64,000 nucleotides of DNA. Origin: Acorus gramineus (taxonomy: Eukaryota; Streptophyta; Magnoliopsida; Acorales; Acoraceae). Positions 47,046 through 60,300 of this stretch are shown here, one piece after another. A program made the translations under genes and the position numbers. The notes below the pieces were generated by a model. That model was not told where the DNA came from. It worked only from the letters and a program-made list of their open reading frames with translations, and did no database searches. Position 1 is the first letter of the stretch. Each line of letters begins with the position of its first letter. The stretch is taken from positions 6,396,860-6,460,859 of the forward strand of contig CM060854.1 in NCBI GenBank assembly GCA_030737835.1, written 5' to 3'.

Positions 47046-49603
47046 TCACCATTCATCAGTGGACAGATCCTTAGGAGGCTCAAAAACAATCATATGGGGA
47101 AACAACTCCAAGAAATCCTTTGTAACCCTTTCTCTCAGTTCCGGATATGGTAAGAGCCCTTTCAAGATAACGCGGTAAGGGAGGAAGATGGGCGGGTCAG
47201 GAGACTGCCTCATCTCATCGTAGAATTCCATGGCTATTTCAGTCAAACCAGCATCCGCGTAGGCCCTGATGATATCACCATAAAAGTGCTGATCAAAACG
47301 GACTCCCTCACTCTTCATATCATCCCAGACCTGCCTTGTGTCTTCAATCCTCTTGTTCCTCGCCAGCATGATAAGCATGTCTCTGTAAAAGAACATGTCT
47401 GGTCGGTACCAGATTTCTTTGCGCACTATCTCATATATCTGTGGATGAAGCAAGACAAAGAATCAGCTTTCATTTTAATTTTCATCAAACTATGGACTCA
47501 GAATCTTTTTTCTCATGATTTTTTTTTTTGGAGGTATCCCAAACCCTTCGAGACAAGGACCTAGGTAAGTCAAGGGTGGTGGGAATTGAACACGTGCCAA
47601 TGGGGAGCAAACCCATGGTGCTAGCTAACTCACTAAGACCCTGGTGGGTTTGTCTCATGAAGTTTTTTTTTTTTTGTCTCAAGTTAATGATTAAATGTTG
47701 ATGAAAACCAAAATAAAGCAAGTTTATCTCACAAAACAAGTGGATTGATATAAGAATATGTTGGAACATGTTACGTGGAAAGGAATTTTAGGTTTTTGGA
47801 TTACCTCTTATAGTAAACAAAAACCAAGCAAGAACAAAGAAGATTAGGATGCTTCACGTGCAAAGAACTTTGTTGTTCTATGGTGATGTCACGGGCTACT
47901 TATCCCACATGGGATAGGCGGAAGCTCATAAACAGGCTTGCCCAAGAAAAAGAAACAAAGACTTGCATGAAGGGGGAAAATCATATTAAATCCACAATCC
48001 TCCCCATATAAAATTCACGGGATTCAGATGGATGACCTGGTCCTGCACAATACACCTAGAAAGCTTTAAAAACAATTAGCCAGACAACCATCCTGTCTTA
48101 GACATTATTATTTACATCTGCCTCCACCATCAATCACCCCCGTCTCTATAAGATCTCCCAAAATGTCAAGATAAGTATACATCTCACACTGGGAACTTGC
48201 ATGACTTTTCTTAAACATAGCAATCTACCCACAAGCCAATCTTTGACTTGTGCTGCTTGCCACAAGCACACTCCCTCCTTGCCACCAGTCTGGAATTGAG
48301 GAATAATTTGGCAAGGATAACTATTCGCAATTCGATATTGTTCGGGTTAAGCTCAGAGAGAATAAAAAATAGTACAAGTTCAAAAATTTAAAAAAATATA
48401 TGAAAATAGAAAAATCACTAATATTTAAAAAAAAAATCATGATTCTCAGTGATATTATAATATCAAAACATTGAAAGATTTCTGAATTCCTTCAAAGAAA
48501 AACAAAAGTCTTCTGAATTACAGTTATAATATTTGAATTCAGGCAAAATCATAAAAAACTGACAATAAAAACAAGTTGAGCATTTTTTTCCTTTTTGGTT
48601 TTAATTCATTGCACAAATGAAATATGCATCATGCAATCAATATATATTTAGTTTATTTAATACATGAATTATTGAATAAGATATGTATTGCTAATGAGAC
48701 ATGATTTATATGGGAACTGGTGCACTCCGTAATTAATCAATAATTCATGATATTCTATAACAAAGCACTTCATCACATCCATCACAAGCCTAGTTGTTGA
48801 CGCGGTCACCCTTGATCACTTCCCAACTTCCAACACAAGTATACAGCCCACACAGTTGCACACTGGGTATTTGCATGATTTCTCCCACACACAGCGATCT
48901 AAGCACAAGCCTGATCTTAGCTTGTGCAGTGCCTGCATCCATATCACAATCCTATATGTAGATGTGCTCGACCTTGATCCAAGACAGCCCCACCACATCC
49001 CTCTAATGCACGTATACTCCTATAATAAATGTGCATCTCTGGCGATGCAGAAGCGCCGCCTGAAATCAAGTTGATGATTAAAAACATCCATGGTTTAGTT
49101 GAATTTATATAATGTTAATAATGATGGAATCAATCAAGATTTTACTATCCCAATCACGTTTCACATATTTCTAGCGATATTGATTAAGACTGACAATTCA
49201 AAAACATGAAATTCTGATCAAACAACAACAGCAAACCAAGCGAGGGTGAGAGGGAGACCTTCATGGAGAGGAAGACGAGGTCCTGTCTCTGCAGCTCCGT
49301 GAGCACCGACGTGAGGTCGGACTTGAGTAGCCGAGACACGCGTGTCCGAAGGAACCCCTCGAGCCTCCCCCCGCCTCCGCCGTCCGATCGGTGGAGCCTC
49401 TTCATCTCCCGCACCACCATCAGCCCCTCCTTCCCCATCTCCTTCTTCCTCCTCCACATCGACAGGCTCTCCCTCCCCGCCTCCGCCCGCTCCACCGCCG
49501 CCATTCCCCTGCGGATCGCCCACCATCCTCCGCCGCCGCCATGGAAGGCGAGATCTCGAGCTAGGGTTAGGGTTTTAGGTATTGATCGAAGCGAGCGGAA
49601 CAT
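47046..49603 (-). CDS. THA8-like short pentatricopeptide repeat protein (2 exons, 245 aa)
   Basis: Exon 1 is 49603-49259 (115 codons, ends CCATGAAG/GTCTCC); exon 2 is 47438-47046 (after CCACAG). The phase is 0. The N-terminus MFRSLRSIPKTLTLARDLAF is basic and hydroxylated like an organelle transit peptide, followed by a Gly-rich linker. MWRRKKEMGKEGLMVVREMK and RLLKSDLTSVLTELQRQD follow. The rest is helical PPR-type sequence: IYEIVRKEIWYRPDMFFYRD, MLIMLARNKRIEDTRQVWDD, FYGDIIRAYADAGLTEIAME, then PYRVILKGLLPYPELRERV. It matches what I recall of the Arabidopsis THA8-like group; THA8 itself assists splicing of chloroplast group II introns. Function here is by family only. The 1.8 kb intron contains a SINE and other repeats. 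It is divergent with TERT, the two ATGs being 1.4 kb apart. Confidence 0.85.
47519..47652 (-). mobile_element. tRNA-derived SINE with 8-bp target duplication
   Basis: Minus-strand order: TCATGAGA duplication, then CAAACCCACCAGGGTCTTAG, AGTTAGCTAGCACC (degenerate A box region), GTGTTCAATTCCCACC (good B box, GTTCAATTC), GGGATACCTCC and an A tail of about 11. Then comes the second TCATGAGA. The duplications are at 47511-47518 and 47653-47660. Length is about 134 bases. It inserted in the PPR gene intron just upstream of exon 2, in the same orientation as the gene. Confidence 0.8.
48190..48940. repeat. Two related segments in the PPR gene intron
   Basis: CACACTGGGAACTTGCATGA...CAATCTACCCACAAGCC...CTTGTGCTG near 48186-48265 recurs as CACACTGGGTATTTGCATGA...CGATCTAAGCACAAGCC...CTTGTGCAG near 48858-48930. 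Probably fragments of one repeat family. Confidence 0.55.
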
Positions 49604-51009
49604 CGGGTGGCAAAATTAATAAGGGAGTATGGCTTTATTATTATTTTTTATAGTTACCACACTTTGATAGAGTGTCTCTCCCCAACCTACTTATTTTTAT
49701 TTTTTTTTGCATTTGATGGACTCCGATGACCGACCTTACAATTAAGCTGTGAACGTTACATCTCTCTATTTGCTTCGATGCTACAGAAAATTCTATCAAA
49801 CAGGTGGAGCAAAAAATAACACCACCACCCCCACCCATTTATATGCAATTATCCATGTCACATATTTGACTATAAGTTTTTTCAATTATATTAAAAAAAT
49901 TCTTTTTTTTCATAAAAATAAAATAAAATTATGTTATCATTTTAGCAGGGATATCATTTTTGAGATTGATGTATGAGTCATCATATTGATAATCCATTTT
50001 CTTTATCATAAGATATATAATAAAATTCTATTAACACATAATGATTGGATTTTGCTAGTTAATCACTTTGAATCAGAGATAGATATTCTATTTATTAAAA
50101 TCCTTGAAAAATTAAAATTTTGAGAAATCAATCCTTTTAAAAAAAAATTTAGATGTCTTTATTTGTAACCCTCAAATATGTTTACATGCCCCACCCAAAA
50201 TTATGTTTTAATTTATACCACCCTTTCATTTAAATATTGTTATTGTTTTTTATTTTCATGACCCTCGTCATTTGTTATGACACATCTCTCACTTCTATTA
50301 AACCTTAGCTCTTCTTTTCTCAATCACTCATGGCCGCACAACGTCCTCGTTGCACACATTCCTCTCGCTCCTTACCAAATCACTCCTCGCACATAATCTT
50401 ATTGCATGCAGTCCCTGCCACACACCATCTTCTTTGTCATTATCAAATTAGTCTTTGAATGTGTGATTGAATTGGCATTACATGGTTGAACGTGTAAAGA
50501 AGCAGTTGATACATAAACGATTGTCAATTCACATAATAGCCTGAATATATCAGTATTGCATTTGTCTATATAGTGGTCAATAGTCAACAATGAATACGTC
50601 AATGCTTTCCTGTCAATGCTGTTATATAAGACTGTTCTTCTCCTCATCCGCAAATGTGGGTTTCAAATTTGTGGTTACCGAGATGGGGGAAGAAGTGCAA
50701 ATCAATAAGGATATTGTGCATTTTTTTTATTTATAAAAGACAGGCATGCAAATCACAAAAAATTAAAAGGATACTCCGATCTCATATCTATTTAAGGGGC
50801 GTGCAAACATATTTGAGGGGTGCAAATAAAAGCATCATTTACCGTCAAGCCTTCAACCAAACGGTTTATGGGAAGGACCCATGATCGATGAGCCCCAAAG
50901 CCAAAGTCCTACCAATCAGACGGCGTAAAATCAATCACGGGAAATCACATCACACCCCCACAAAAATGGGGCCTCCATCCGTCCCTCTCTAAAAAGCTTG
51001 TCGGAATCA
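49604..51009. promoter_or_regulatory. Divergent intergenic region between the PPR gene and TERT
   Basis: 1.4 kb separates the two start codons. It is AT-rich, with several TATA-like stretches and no coding sequence. The TERT-proximal 120 bases become GC-richer. Individual promoter elements cannot be assigned with confidence. Confidence 0.5.
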
Positions 51010-51306
51010 ATGGCGAGAAAGAGGCGGCGACTCCCGGAGGTCCTCCACAGGGCGTACGGCCACCGCGCGCGCGTGTTATCCGACACGATCCTGTCCCTCC
51101 TCTCTCCTCCCCCGTCCGCGCCGGAGGATGAGTGCCGGACGTGCGGTGGCCGCGGGTGCCTCGGCTGCCGCGGCGCCTCCCACCTCATCAGGACTGGAGA
51201 CAACTCCGAATACGTCCGCCTCATGACACGTGGCATCGCCGTCGTGTCGGATGGGGCTCCGCCTCCCCCGGCGTTCCGGTTCCGGAATCACAGGGCACAA
51301 CGGCTG
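51010..51306 (+). CDS. TERT: TERT exon 1 (N-terminal domain start)
   Basis: Ninety-nine GC-rich codons from MARKRRRLPEVL to the donor CGGCTG/GTTCGG. The in-frame codons upstream (from 50998) lack an ATG, so ATG at 51010 is the start and agrees with plant TERT proteins beginning M-[AP]-R-K. The intron starts with a (CT)n tract. Confidence 0.92.
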
Positions 51307-54300
51307 GTTCGGTCTCACTCTCTCTCTCTCTCTCTGAATGAAAAGAAGTTTTAGGCGATCATGTCGCATAGGTTATGTTGTTGAAATGTCGCATTGGTAA
51401 GAGTACTGTACACTCTTGTCAAATTTTATTGTGTATGTTCAATATCAGTTTCTCATTGTGATAATGTATCTGACTCTTTTATGAGTAAGGGTTTCTCTTC
51501 TAATCGAGAGAGCATGTAAGACCGGCCTAGTGATGTGACAGGGATAGTCGATTCTGTAACACCCCCAGATTCTGTATTATTGAAAATACAGAAAAATCTC
51601 TCTTTCTCTCCATGGATGTAGATAATCCTTTGTTGAATCACGTTAAATCTGGTCATCTTTTTCTCTTCTTCAACATATTCAGGCGACACACAGCAGCAGA
51701 AATTGCATGCTCCACATTCTATCCTGATTATTTTTGTGATTATTTTATTGAATCTACATATCCAGGTAAATATTTTGTGGCTTTGTTGTTCTCTGGGATC
51801 TTCGTATTCATTGTTTTCCCTTTTTTTTTTCAGATTGTAAGGAATGTCATGGAAGCGATGGTGGGTAAATCAAGGCACCCTGCCAATGTGTTGTGTAATG
51901 GATACAGAAAGGTAATCTAGCACTCATTACACAATGGGAATTTTGATGGGTATGACCGGATGAATGTTGAAGTATCCATGCTATCTTTTGGAAGTTAGTC
52001 CTGTAGAATTTAGAATGCATTTGTATCCCCGCAGCATTTTTTTTTATGTAATTTTTTTAAAAATGTTTATTCTGTTTTTTTAATGTCACTGGTTCCATTA
52101 TGAGAAGGTGATGAAGTAAAGGGCTTAATCAAGAGGTTGCTACAAATGAATTTAACGGGCTTAGTTAAGAGATTGTTGTTATATATCTTGAAGGGTACTT
52201 GCTTGATGAGCATTTGATGCAGAACGGGGGGTTTGGATCCTCTACTTGTTTTTTTGTACTTGTTTTGTGCTTTGATCAATCAGACGGTCATAAATTTATC
52301 ATATAAAATGGATCCATTTATCCATTCATGATTTGATGTATTTATAACCGCTTGATTTTAATTGTGATGATGTGGCAATCTCACAATAAAAGTCAAGCAA
52401 GATACAACCAGAAAAAAACAAGAAGATGATCCAAACCTAGAACGGGTGGCCGACGCGTTCTGGGAGCGATGAACCTGAAAGAGTCCATTTTGAGATTTTA
52501 GAAATAAAAGGCGCCCCGAACTCGGAATCGCCTGAAATTTTTACTGGAGGTAGATATCGAGGAGATCTTCAAAAGTTATCGCTACGCCACAACGCGCACT
52601 TATTTTTCCATTTTTCCTATTTTTAGGCCCTCAAAATGACGTTTTTGCTATTTTTAGTAAATTTTTAGGTTCTGAATATCTCTTTCATAATAACTCGGAT
52701 TTGATTGAAATCAATTCCGAAGACCTTCTAGGATCTTCTACTTTTAGTTATAACAAATTTATGTTTTTACTATTTTTGTTAATTTTTAGTATAAAAGGGA
52801 GATTTGTAATTTAGGGTTTGGAGTTTTGATTAATATATTTTTGAGTTTGATTTCTCTTTTGAGAATTGTGGTTTGTTGAAGGATCTCAACGCTTGTTGGA
52901 TCCTTGTTCTAGTTTTTCGCTGCGTTAGCATTAATATAACTTGCAGAACTGGAGTTATGTCATCAGTATCACTATCTGAGATTACCCTTGATTCAGCTTT
53001 TAGTGCACTTATGATCCCAACACAAGCATTTCATTCTTATCTCATTGACTAAAGCTTATATCTTGCAGTATTTACAAAATTTCTAGTCAAAATCTTTTGA
53101 CTTATAGTTGTTTCCACTTTGTAGCCATTGTGATCAACAACAGCAAGACCATTTTTATAACAAATTTGTTGATTTGACTTATAGCAGCAGTCCTGTTTCA
53201 GCCCCAATGGAGAATTTCTTTGCACTGCTGCATGGGAACTCCTTTTGAACAGGGCAAGTACTATTGCTATCTTGTTTACCTCTACTATTTATTAATCATG
53301 TAATTTTAATTCCTATGTTTTCCTTGCAGATTGGAGATGAAATGATGGCTTATTTATTGAACTTCACATCTATTTTTGTGCCTCTTTCCGTCAAGAATCA
53401 CCATCAGGTTACTGGCCCTTCATTGAATGGGATTTTTCAAACCCCTAATTATCAAAGTCGTGGAACGGTCATGCCACACTCAGTATCCAAACCTCAGCTT
53501 CCTTTGCCTTTGCCTGTTAGAGGTCATCCCTGTAATGGTAATTATTTTTTTATATATATCCTATTTTGCATATCCAGTCAATCCTCAACATGTATGGCTT
53601 ACATTATAATGAAGTTGACATATCAATGCCTGTTCTATGTTATTTTTTAATGGAAATAAAGTGTGCTTCATAATTTTTCGTTTGCTGCCTATCCAGTCAT
53701 GAATTAATATTTTACATCAGACGGTCACAAGGAGAACTAACTTTGGAAAGTGTGTATCTATATAAGAATGAAGGAGTCCACATATATCATAAGTATCAGG
53801 CAGCTTCCTTGTGTTCGAACAGGCTCCTCAGCAATAGTTTTAAAACATTTAATTTAAGGTTGATGTGGACATCTTGGAACTCAAAAGATTGTCATCGTTG
53901 ACAAAAAAAGATATCCTGAGATTTAAGGTTGATTATACAAAGTCTATCATTTTTTCCATGGAAATTCATGCAGTCTTCCTTCAAAAAAAAAAAAAAAAAA
54001 CAAGAAGAAATTCATGCAGTCAATCTTTACAGGAACGGAAGCCTGAAATTTGCTTACTCAGACTTGATTTTATCAATTCTAGGTAAATCATTAATTTTGA
54101 TCTTTCTATGATGTCATAATAGACAATTTTAGTTGTCCATGCTTTGCAGGTGTATCTCTATCTACTATACTTCTTGATTTGATTTTTGTAGTCTCAATAT
54201 TCTTCTTGGCACTTCATGCACAAAAACATAAGGTTTGGCTGAAAATTGCTATATCCTTTGTAAGGTGTGTAACATTGAAGAATAATCGCTGCAGCATCTT

Positions 54301-57300
54301 TTTTCTAGGTTTGACATCAAAACATGTGGAGAAGATTGGTGGTTACTTGTGGGAAAGATTTAAATATTGAGAACCCCCAATAAGTGTGGGAGTAATTAAG
54401 AAAAATGGAAAAAGATATAGGATAGAAGCGGATTTAGTAAATTCACTCAAATGATCCCATATAGTTTTTAGGCTGATTGAATATCCATTTATGCAGAGCT
54501 GTTGTGATCCAATTATTAATATTATTTATATTCTTTAATCTTTTTTTGAAATAATATTTTTCTCTGTTCTTGAAATTTATCCAAATTTCTAATCTGAGAT
54601 TCATGGAAAATCACCTAGGTTTATCCTTTGAATTTGTTTTATTTTAGTCATCATTATTGTATCTATATCTGCCAACAGGTACTATTTTTCTTTCTTTTTC
54701 CGCAGAAGATGTTTGATCGATGAGTTATTTTTAGCATCCCTTTGTTCCTTTCTAGTTCTCTCTTTGAGTTTATCTTTACCTGTTATTGAGGTATTTGTGC
54801 CTTCTTGTGTCATGGAGGAGCATTTGCATTAGATTTATCAAGGATGTGATTATGTGTGCCTGTCAGATGATTAAATAGAATTTGTGTATTTAATATCAAA
54901 TTGGTTGTATGAATAGTGAGTATTCAAGTGTTCTTTTATATTTGTTTTCTCCTAGGATGCCAAAGAAAAAGGAGGCGAGTTGAACTTGAAAGGAAAACAG
55001 AACTCGGCATTGCTTCAAATCAAAACAGAATTTCATTGGTTATCAATAGTTCTGTAAGCTCTGTTATGTCAGATACTGCTAAGGCAAGAAAGCATGTAAG
55101 ATCAAGTAGTTGGCAAACATGTCAAGAGCTTAGCCAAGCAAATTTTATTTTTTCAGGAAGAAAATTATTGGGAGAACTCTGACATTCATGGTGATAAGCG
55201 AAATGTACAGTCTTAAGAAGCATTAACAGTTTCTGAGTTTTTTTTCATCATTCTGATATATCTGAATCACTTACTGATGATGGAATGAGAGTCTTGGAAG
55301 AACAGGACAGAACTTGCATTTTTGAATAATTTTCTTTGAAAACTGACAGTTACGAGTTGAACTTTTCAGATTGGGTTTATTCAAGATATTCACGTGCATG
55401 AGGCAACTGCTGCATTCTCAAGGAACTGTGTTGATGATCATTTATCCTTGGGATTTGATAGTTCTACAGGGCATGCTATAGATCAAGGTGGGAAGTTCAG
55501 AAAACATGGTAGACCATTTAGTTGGCAAAGGCGCAGAAGGCGTAGGCTGATGAATTTATCACATAATCCACCAAACAACCATACTATTACCGAGGAAGGC
55601 AAAACTGAGGAGGTTGAACAATGCTTAAACACCAACGAACATCACCACCTGGCAGAACACCTAGAGCAATATAATTGTGATGCATATAAAGAAGTATGTG
55701 ATATGACAGATCAGAATAATGCAAGCATGGCACTTCAAAATGTGGAAGCCAGAACTTGGATTTCCGAGGAGAAAATGAATAAAGTAATTTCTTGTGTGTC
55801 ATACAATCTGTGATCACGGTTCTGTCCTTGTCCAAATCCATTTAACTGTTTCTACTTCTTTGTGTGTGCTTATATGAATGATATTTTTACGTAGTTTGTT
55901 GGTTGTTAATACTAATTAAGGGTAAACTTTTACGGTGATAGATATGTAAAGATTGTACTTTTACATTCCCTATAGGTAACATAATGTAAATTAAGATGTA
56001 TGTTGGTACTGGTGTCTGACATTCTTTATAGTTAAATTAAATTTGTACCATAATTTACATTAAGGATAAGTATTGTTAGCAAAATATGTTTTTTTTTGTT
56101 GGGGATGGCTCTAAAACGACTTGTATAAAGGTTGTGAGAAGGAATTTAAAGGACATATCTGTAGTCAAGAAGAGGGAAAGGCATAGATTTCAGCAGTGTC
56201 ATAATCCGTAATCCATACTGCTTAATGCTTACCATGAAGTTAAATGATTTAGTCGGAATAGGCTTATTGCTTTTGTTGCTTGTCTTGCTCATATTTTGTA
56301 TACAAGTGCCAATTCTTGCGCCACACTCATTTTTATAATTCATGCCAATCATATTTAACTGTTTTTTTTTTTTTGTTGCTTCATCTTATGCCCTGAAATT
56401 ATAGATTCTCCCATGCCAATTGGCATCACTGAGGAAAGTAATTACTGTACATTGTGGGAGGACCACAAACTACCCATCAACTGGCCTTAGCCAGGAACTT
56501 TGCCAACGCTTTTACAGTGGGTTGATATACAGTTGGGAAGTCACAATACTTGTCGAATTTCATTGTTGCTCTTCTTTATTTCGAGATCTGCTTGAGGATG
56601 GATCCTATGTTGATGGAAAAAGTCAATTGTTCTTATCATTTTCGTTGTCGTCATTGTGATATGTATGGTTTACATGCAACCAGACTCGGCCTTATAGTCT
56701 AAGTCTCTAGGACCAGTTGGGTGGTTCTGATTGACACCTATTTAAATTGGTTGAATTCCAAGTTACAATGCAAATATACATGAAATAGTTTTTTTGAGAG
56801 ACATACGAAATAGTTCATTTAAATTTTGTTTAATTATTAGATTACAGTAGAGTCAATGATGGCATCAATTATCAATTCATGTCTGCAGAATTTTGGCTCA
56901 TTATTCCGGTGTAGGACCTAATTAATTGATACAAATTAAGAAATTGTATAAATGAGGACTGTTAGAACATATTACTTGTGTAGTATGGACAAATATGTTT
57001 TTCGTTCTCTAATTTTGCTGTGATTTTATCTGTCCATATTTTTTCTCTGGCTGCCAATTTTGATTGGCAGCTTCCATTGGTTATTCAGAGCATGTTCTTG
57101 CATGGTGAGTTGTGGAGGAGGAGATTTATGTGAAACCACCTCCAGGGTTTATTGCTTTGGGGAGTCTAGAAAAGTATGCAAGTTGAAGAAAAGCCTTTGT
57201 ATCTTAGGGTATTGAGTATTGTGTGGAAAATCTAGTGGTATGGTTCTTGACTGTATACATGATGATCCAATAGCAGTCTAACTAATTCGTTTTCCGTTGT

Positions 57301-60300
57301 ATTACCTCAGCAGATTATATTATTATATTGGATTTATTGTGGTTATGGAGAACAAAGAGCCCCATGCAACATAAATCTCAATCAAAGGACTTGGGTGCTC
57401 TGAGGTACTTCTTGGGTATTGAGATGGCCACATATAGATATGAGGTTAATCTTTCGGGAAGAAAGTATTTGTTTGACCTTCTTATTGAGACTGGATTATT
57501 GGGGACAACCTGTTAAAACTCTCAATGTGGATCAAAATACTAAGCTTTTCTTTTTTATGATGGAAGGGGAAGTTTTAGAAATAATTTTGAAGGATATCAT
57601 CATCTTGTTGGAAAGTTGAACTACACAATCAGAGGACATGATGATATCTTATTTGATGCAAGTGTTGTTTGTCAGTTTATGGTGTTTTTTAGAGTACCTT
57701 TTGGGAGGCAATGATTAGGATCATTAGATGCTTGAAAGGCTTTCCTGGTCATCGAATTATTTGTCTCATGGTCATCTTCAGGTGACAGGTTTTACTGATG
57801 CAGACTGGCTTGTTCTACTTCTGATGATCTGATCATGTTTCTACCACTAAATATTGTACATTTTTGGGTGGTCATGTAGTTTCTTATTGAAGCAAGAAAT
57901 GAGTTGTCGCAAGGTCTAGTGCAGAGGTGAAATAAAAAAACCATCACACATACTTCCTATGACATTGCTTGAGTGTTTAATGCTAGAGCTAGGCTTCTTG
58001 GTTCCACTTCCTATGAAGATGCTTTGGACAATCAAGCAGTGATTGTATTATTTCTCATTTCATGTTTCGTTACAAGACCTAGCATACTTAAGTTGATTGT
58101 CACTTTGTGAGAGAAAAGTGTTATATGGTGATATCTCAACTCCTGATATAAAGATTTGAGAGCAACTTGTAAATTTGTTAACTGAGCCACTCAATAAAGG
58201 GAGGGTTGATTTCAATTGTAAAAAGTTGGGACTATATGATATATATTTAGTTATTTACCAGCATGAGAGGGTTGTTAAAACATATTACTTGTGTAGGAGG
58301 GGTGTACATATCTTTTTATTTGTTTCATGTTTTACCTGGACCTATATATGAATGTATTGTGAGACAGAAGGGTGTGATGCCCATTCTCTCCTACAATCCT
58401 CGATTTCTCTCCTTTCTCTTTTCTTTATATGTCACATATGCATGATATTTTATAAGGGTCAAGCTCAACAGTTTCCGATTGATCCTTTTGAAGGCATGAA
58501 TCTTTTGTAGCATCAATTTTAATTTATTCAGGTAAGAAGTTGGGAACATTAGTTTATGTAGGATGGCTCGTGTTACACCTTTGTAAATTTAGAAAGAGGA
58601 AAGGAAAGTTGAAGGCAAGAATGAAAAAAAAATGAGAAGAATTTGCTTCTGCTAGTTTGACTTGTTCATGTTTTATCATATCTAAAATAAATGTGAAAGG
58701 TGTTTTTTTTTTTTTTTTTGTTGTGTGTGTTTAGTATACCCCACTAACTGAGGACTAGTACTGCTTGAACATGTTCTTAGTTTTCAAGATTCAAAGTTTA
58801 TGCTTAACTATTGTATGTTGGCTTTTATGTATCATGTGAATGTTGCAGTATGATTCATATTCTTGCTGAATCATGTGTGTTGTTTGTGATCATACATATT
58901 GCTAATCCTGCCTAGAAAATTCACATGACCAATTTATTTATTGTTTTTTCAACTGTAGGAGGCACAATGTTTCTGTAGTTTGTTGTTAAATGCACCTCAA
59001 AAGGTTGCTATGGGGAGTCAGATTAAGCGAAAGCACATGCTCTACAGTTCATGTTCTTACAATTCTATTTTTCCCAAGAGCCGTATCCTTTTCTCCATTG
59101 ACCTTTACCCATCCCATATGTTAGGTATTTGGATTACAGACCAATGCACCCTTTTTTTAAGTTATTATATTCTTGTAAGTAGATAGAAGTAATATAACAA
59201 TACTGGATTGTACGAAGATCCCTCGTCTCCTTTTTTCGTGGCTTTTTTTTTCTAATAAAATGCTCTTACCTTTCCCTCTCTCTCCCTCAAAAAAAAAAAA
59301 AAAAATTAAAACACACTACTGGATTATTGTATCCCTTTGTTGTTAAGTTTCAACACTTAAAACATTTACAAAACCAAAATGGCTTTAAGTATCACAATCG
59401 ATTGTGGAAGCAATCCATATTGAAACCATATCCTGTAAAAACTCGAGTAAGCAAAAACACTGGAACATGTCATTTCGTACCACTATTATTTGGGCTTAGA
59501 GACGTCATCTAGTTTTTTTTTATCAGGCTGTGTACATATGCGATAACAGTATGTTCTGTAGTGAAGTTTTGATCTGACAGTAGTGATGTAAAGCGTGAGA
59601 GCCAGTGTTACTCCAATCAACAGCTTGTCAGTGCAAGCCGATGTCAATGCATGCATTAATGGCATCATGAATGGATTAAATTTGAATTCTTGTCTTAAAA
59701 AGCGAGATTACTGTTTCTCAGAATATTACTCGAGTTTCTGTTTTACGTGTTGTGGAATTATTTCTGTGAACTTTAAATAAAAGTTGGCTGCCAAAAATGA
59801 CAGATAAAGGCATGTTTAATCTTGCGTCAATATTGTTTTTCTTCAATCACAATGTTAGATTTTATTCTCCACATGCCCTACATCGCCATTGCATTTCTTT
59901 AGATATTTTTACCTGGGGTTATTTATCAGATTTTTTTTCCAAAATATTATACTGATCCTTTTGTGCACGTGTTCAGTTGATAGACCTTGATAACTTTCAG
60001 ACATTCTTAGCAGATTAAAGCCCAATTACTCTGGTGCACTTTTGCTTATGAAGCATATTTTTGGCGTGCCTAGCGTACCATTAAATGCCCAATTCAATGG
60101 TAGTGATTGTTGCACCATAAAATCTGATTGCTTGTAAGTGGAGATATGTTTGTTTCCAGGCAAAAAAATTTTTTTAGCTTATTCTCTTGAATGTATGCTG
60201 AATTGCTGATAATGTTTAGTATGGTTCTGTTAGCCATTGTCGTACATGTATGTCTGGAAAAGTAGTATGGGTATTCGTAGTATGGGTATTCTTTTCATTG

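Noticed and set aside
47286..47564. Plus-strand ORF over the PPR exon and SINE
   Set aside because: Antisense shadow of the PPR coding exon.
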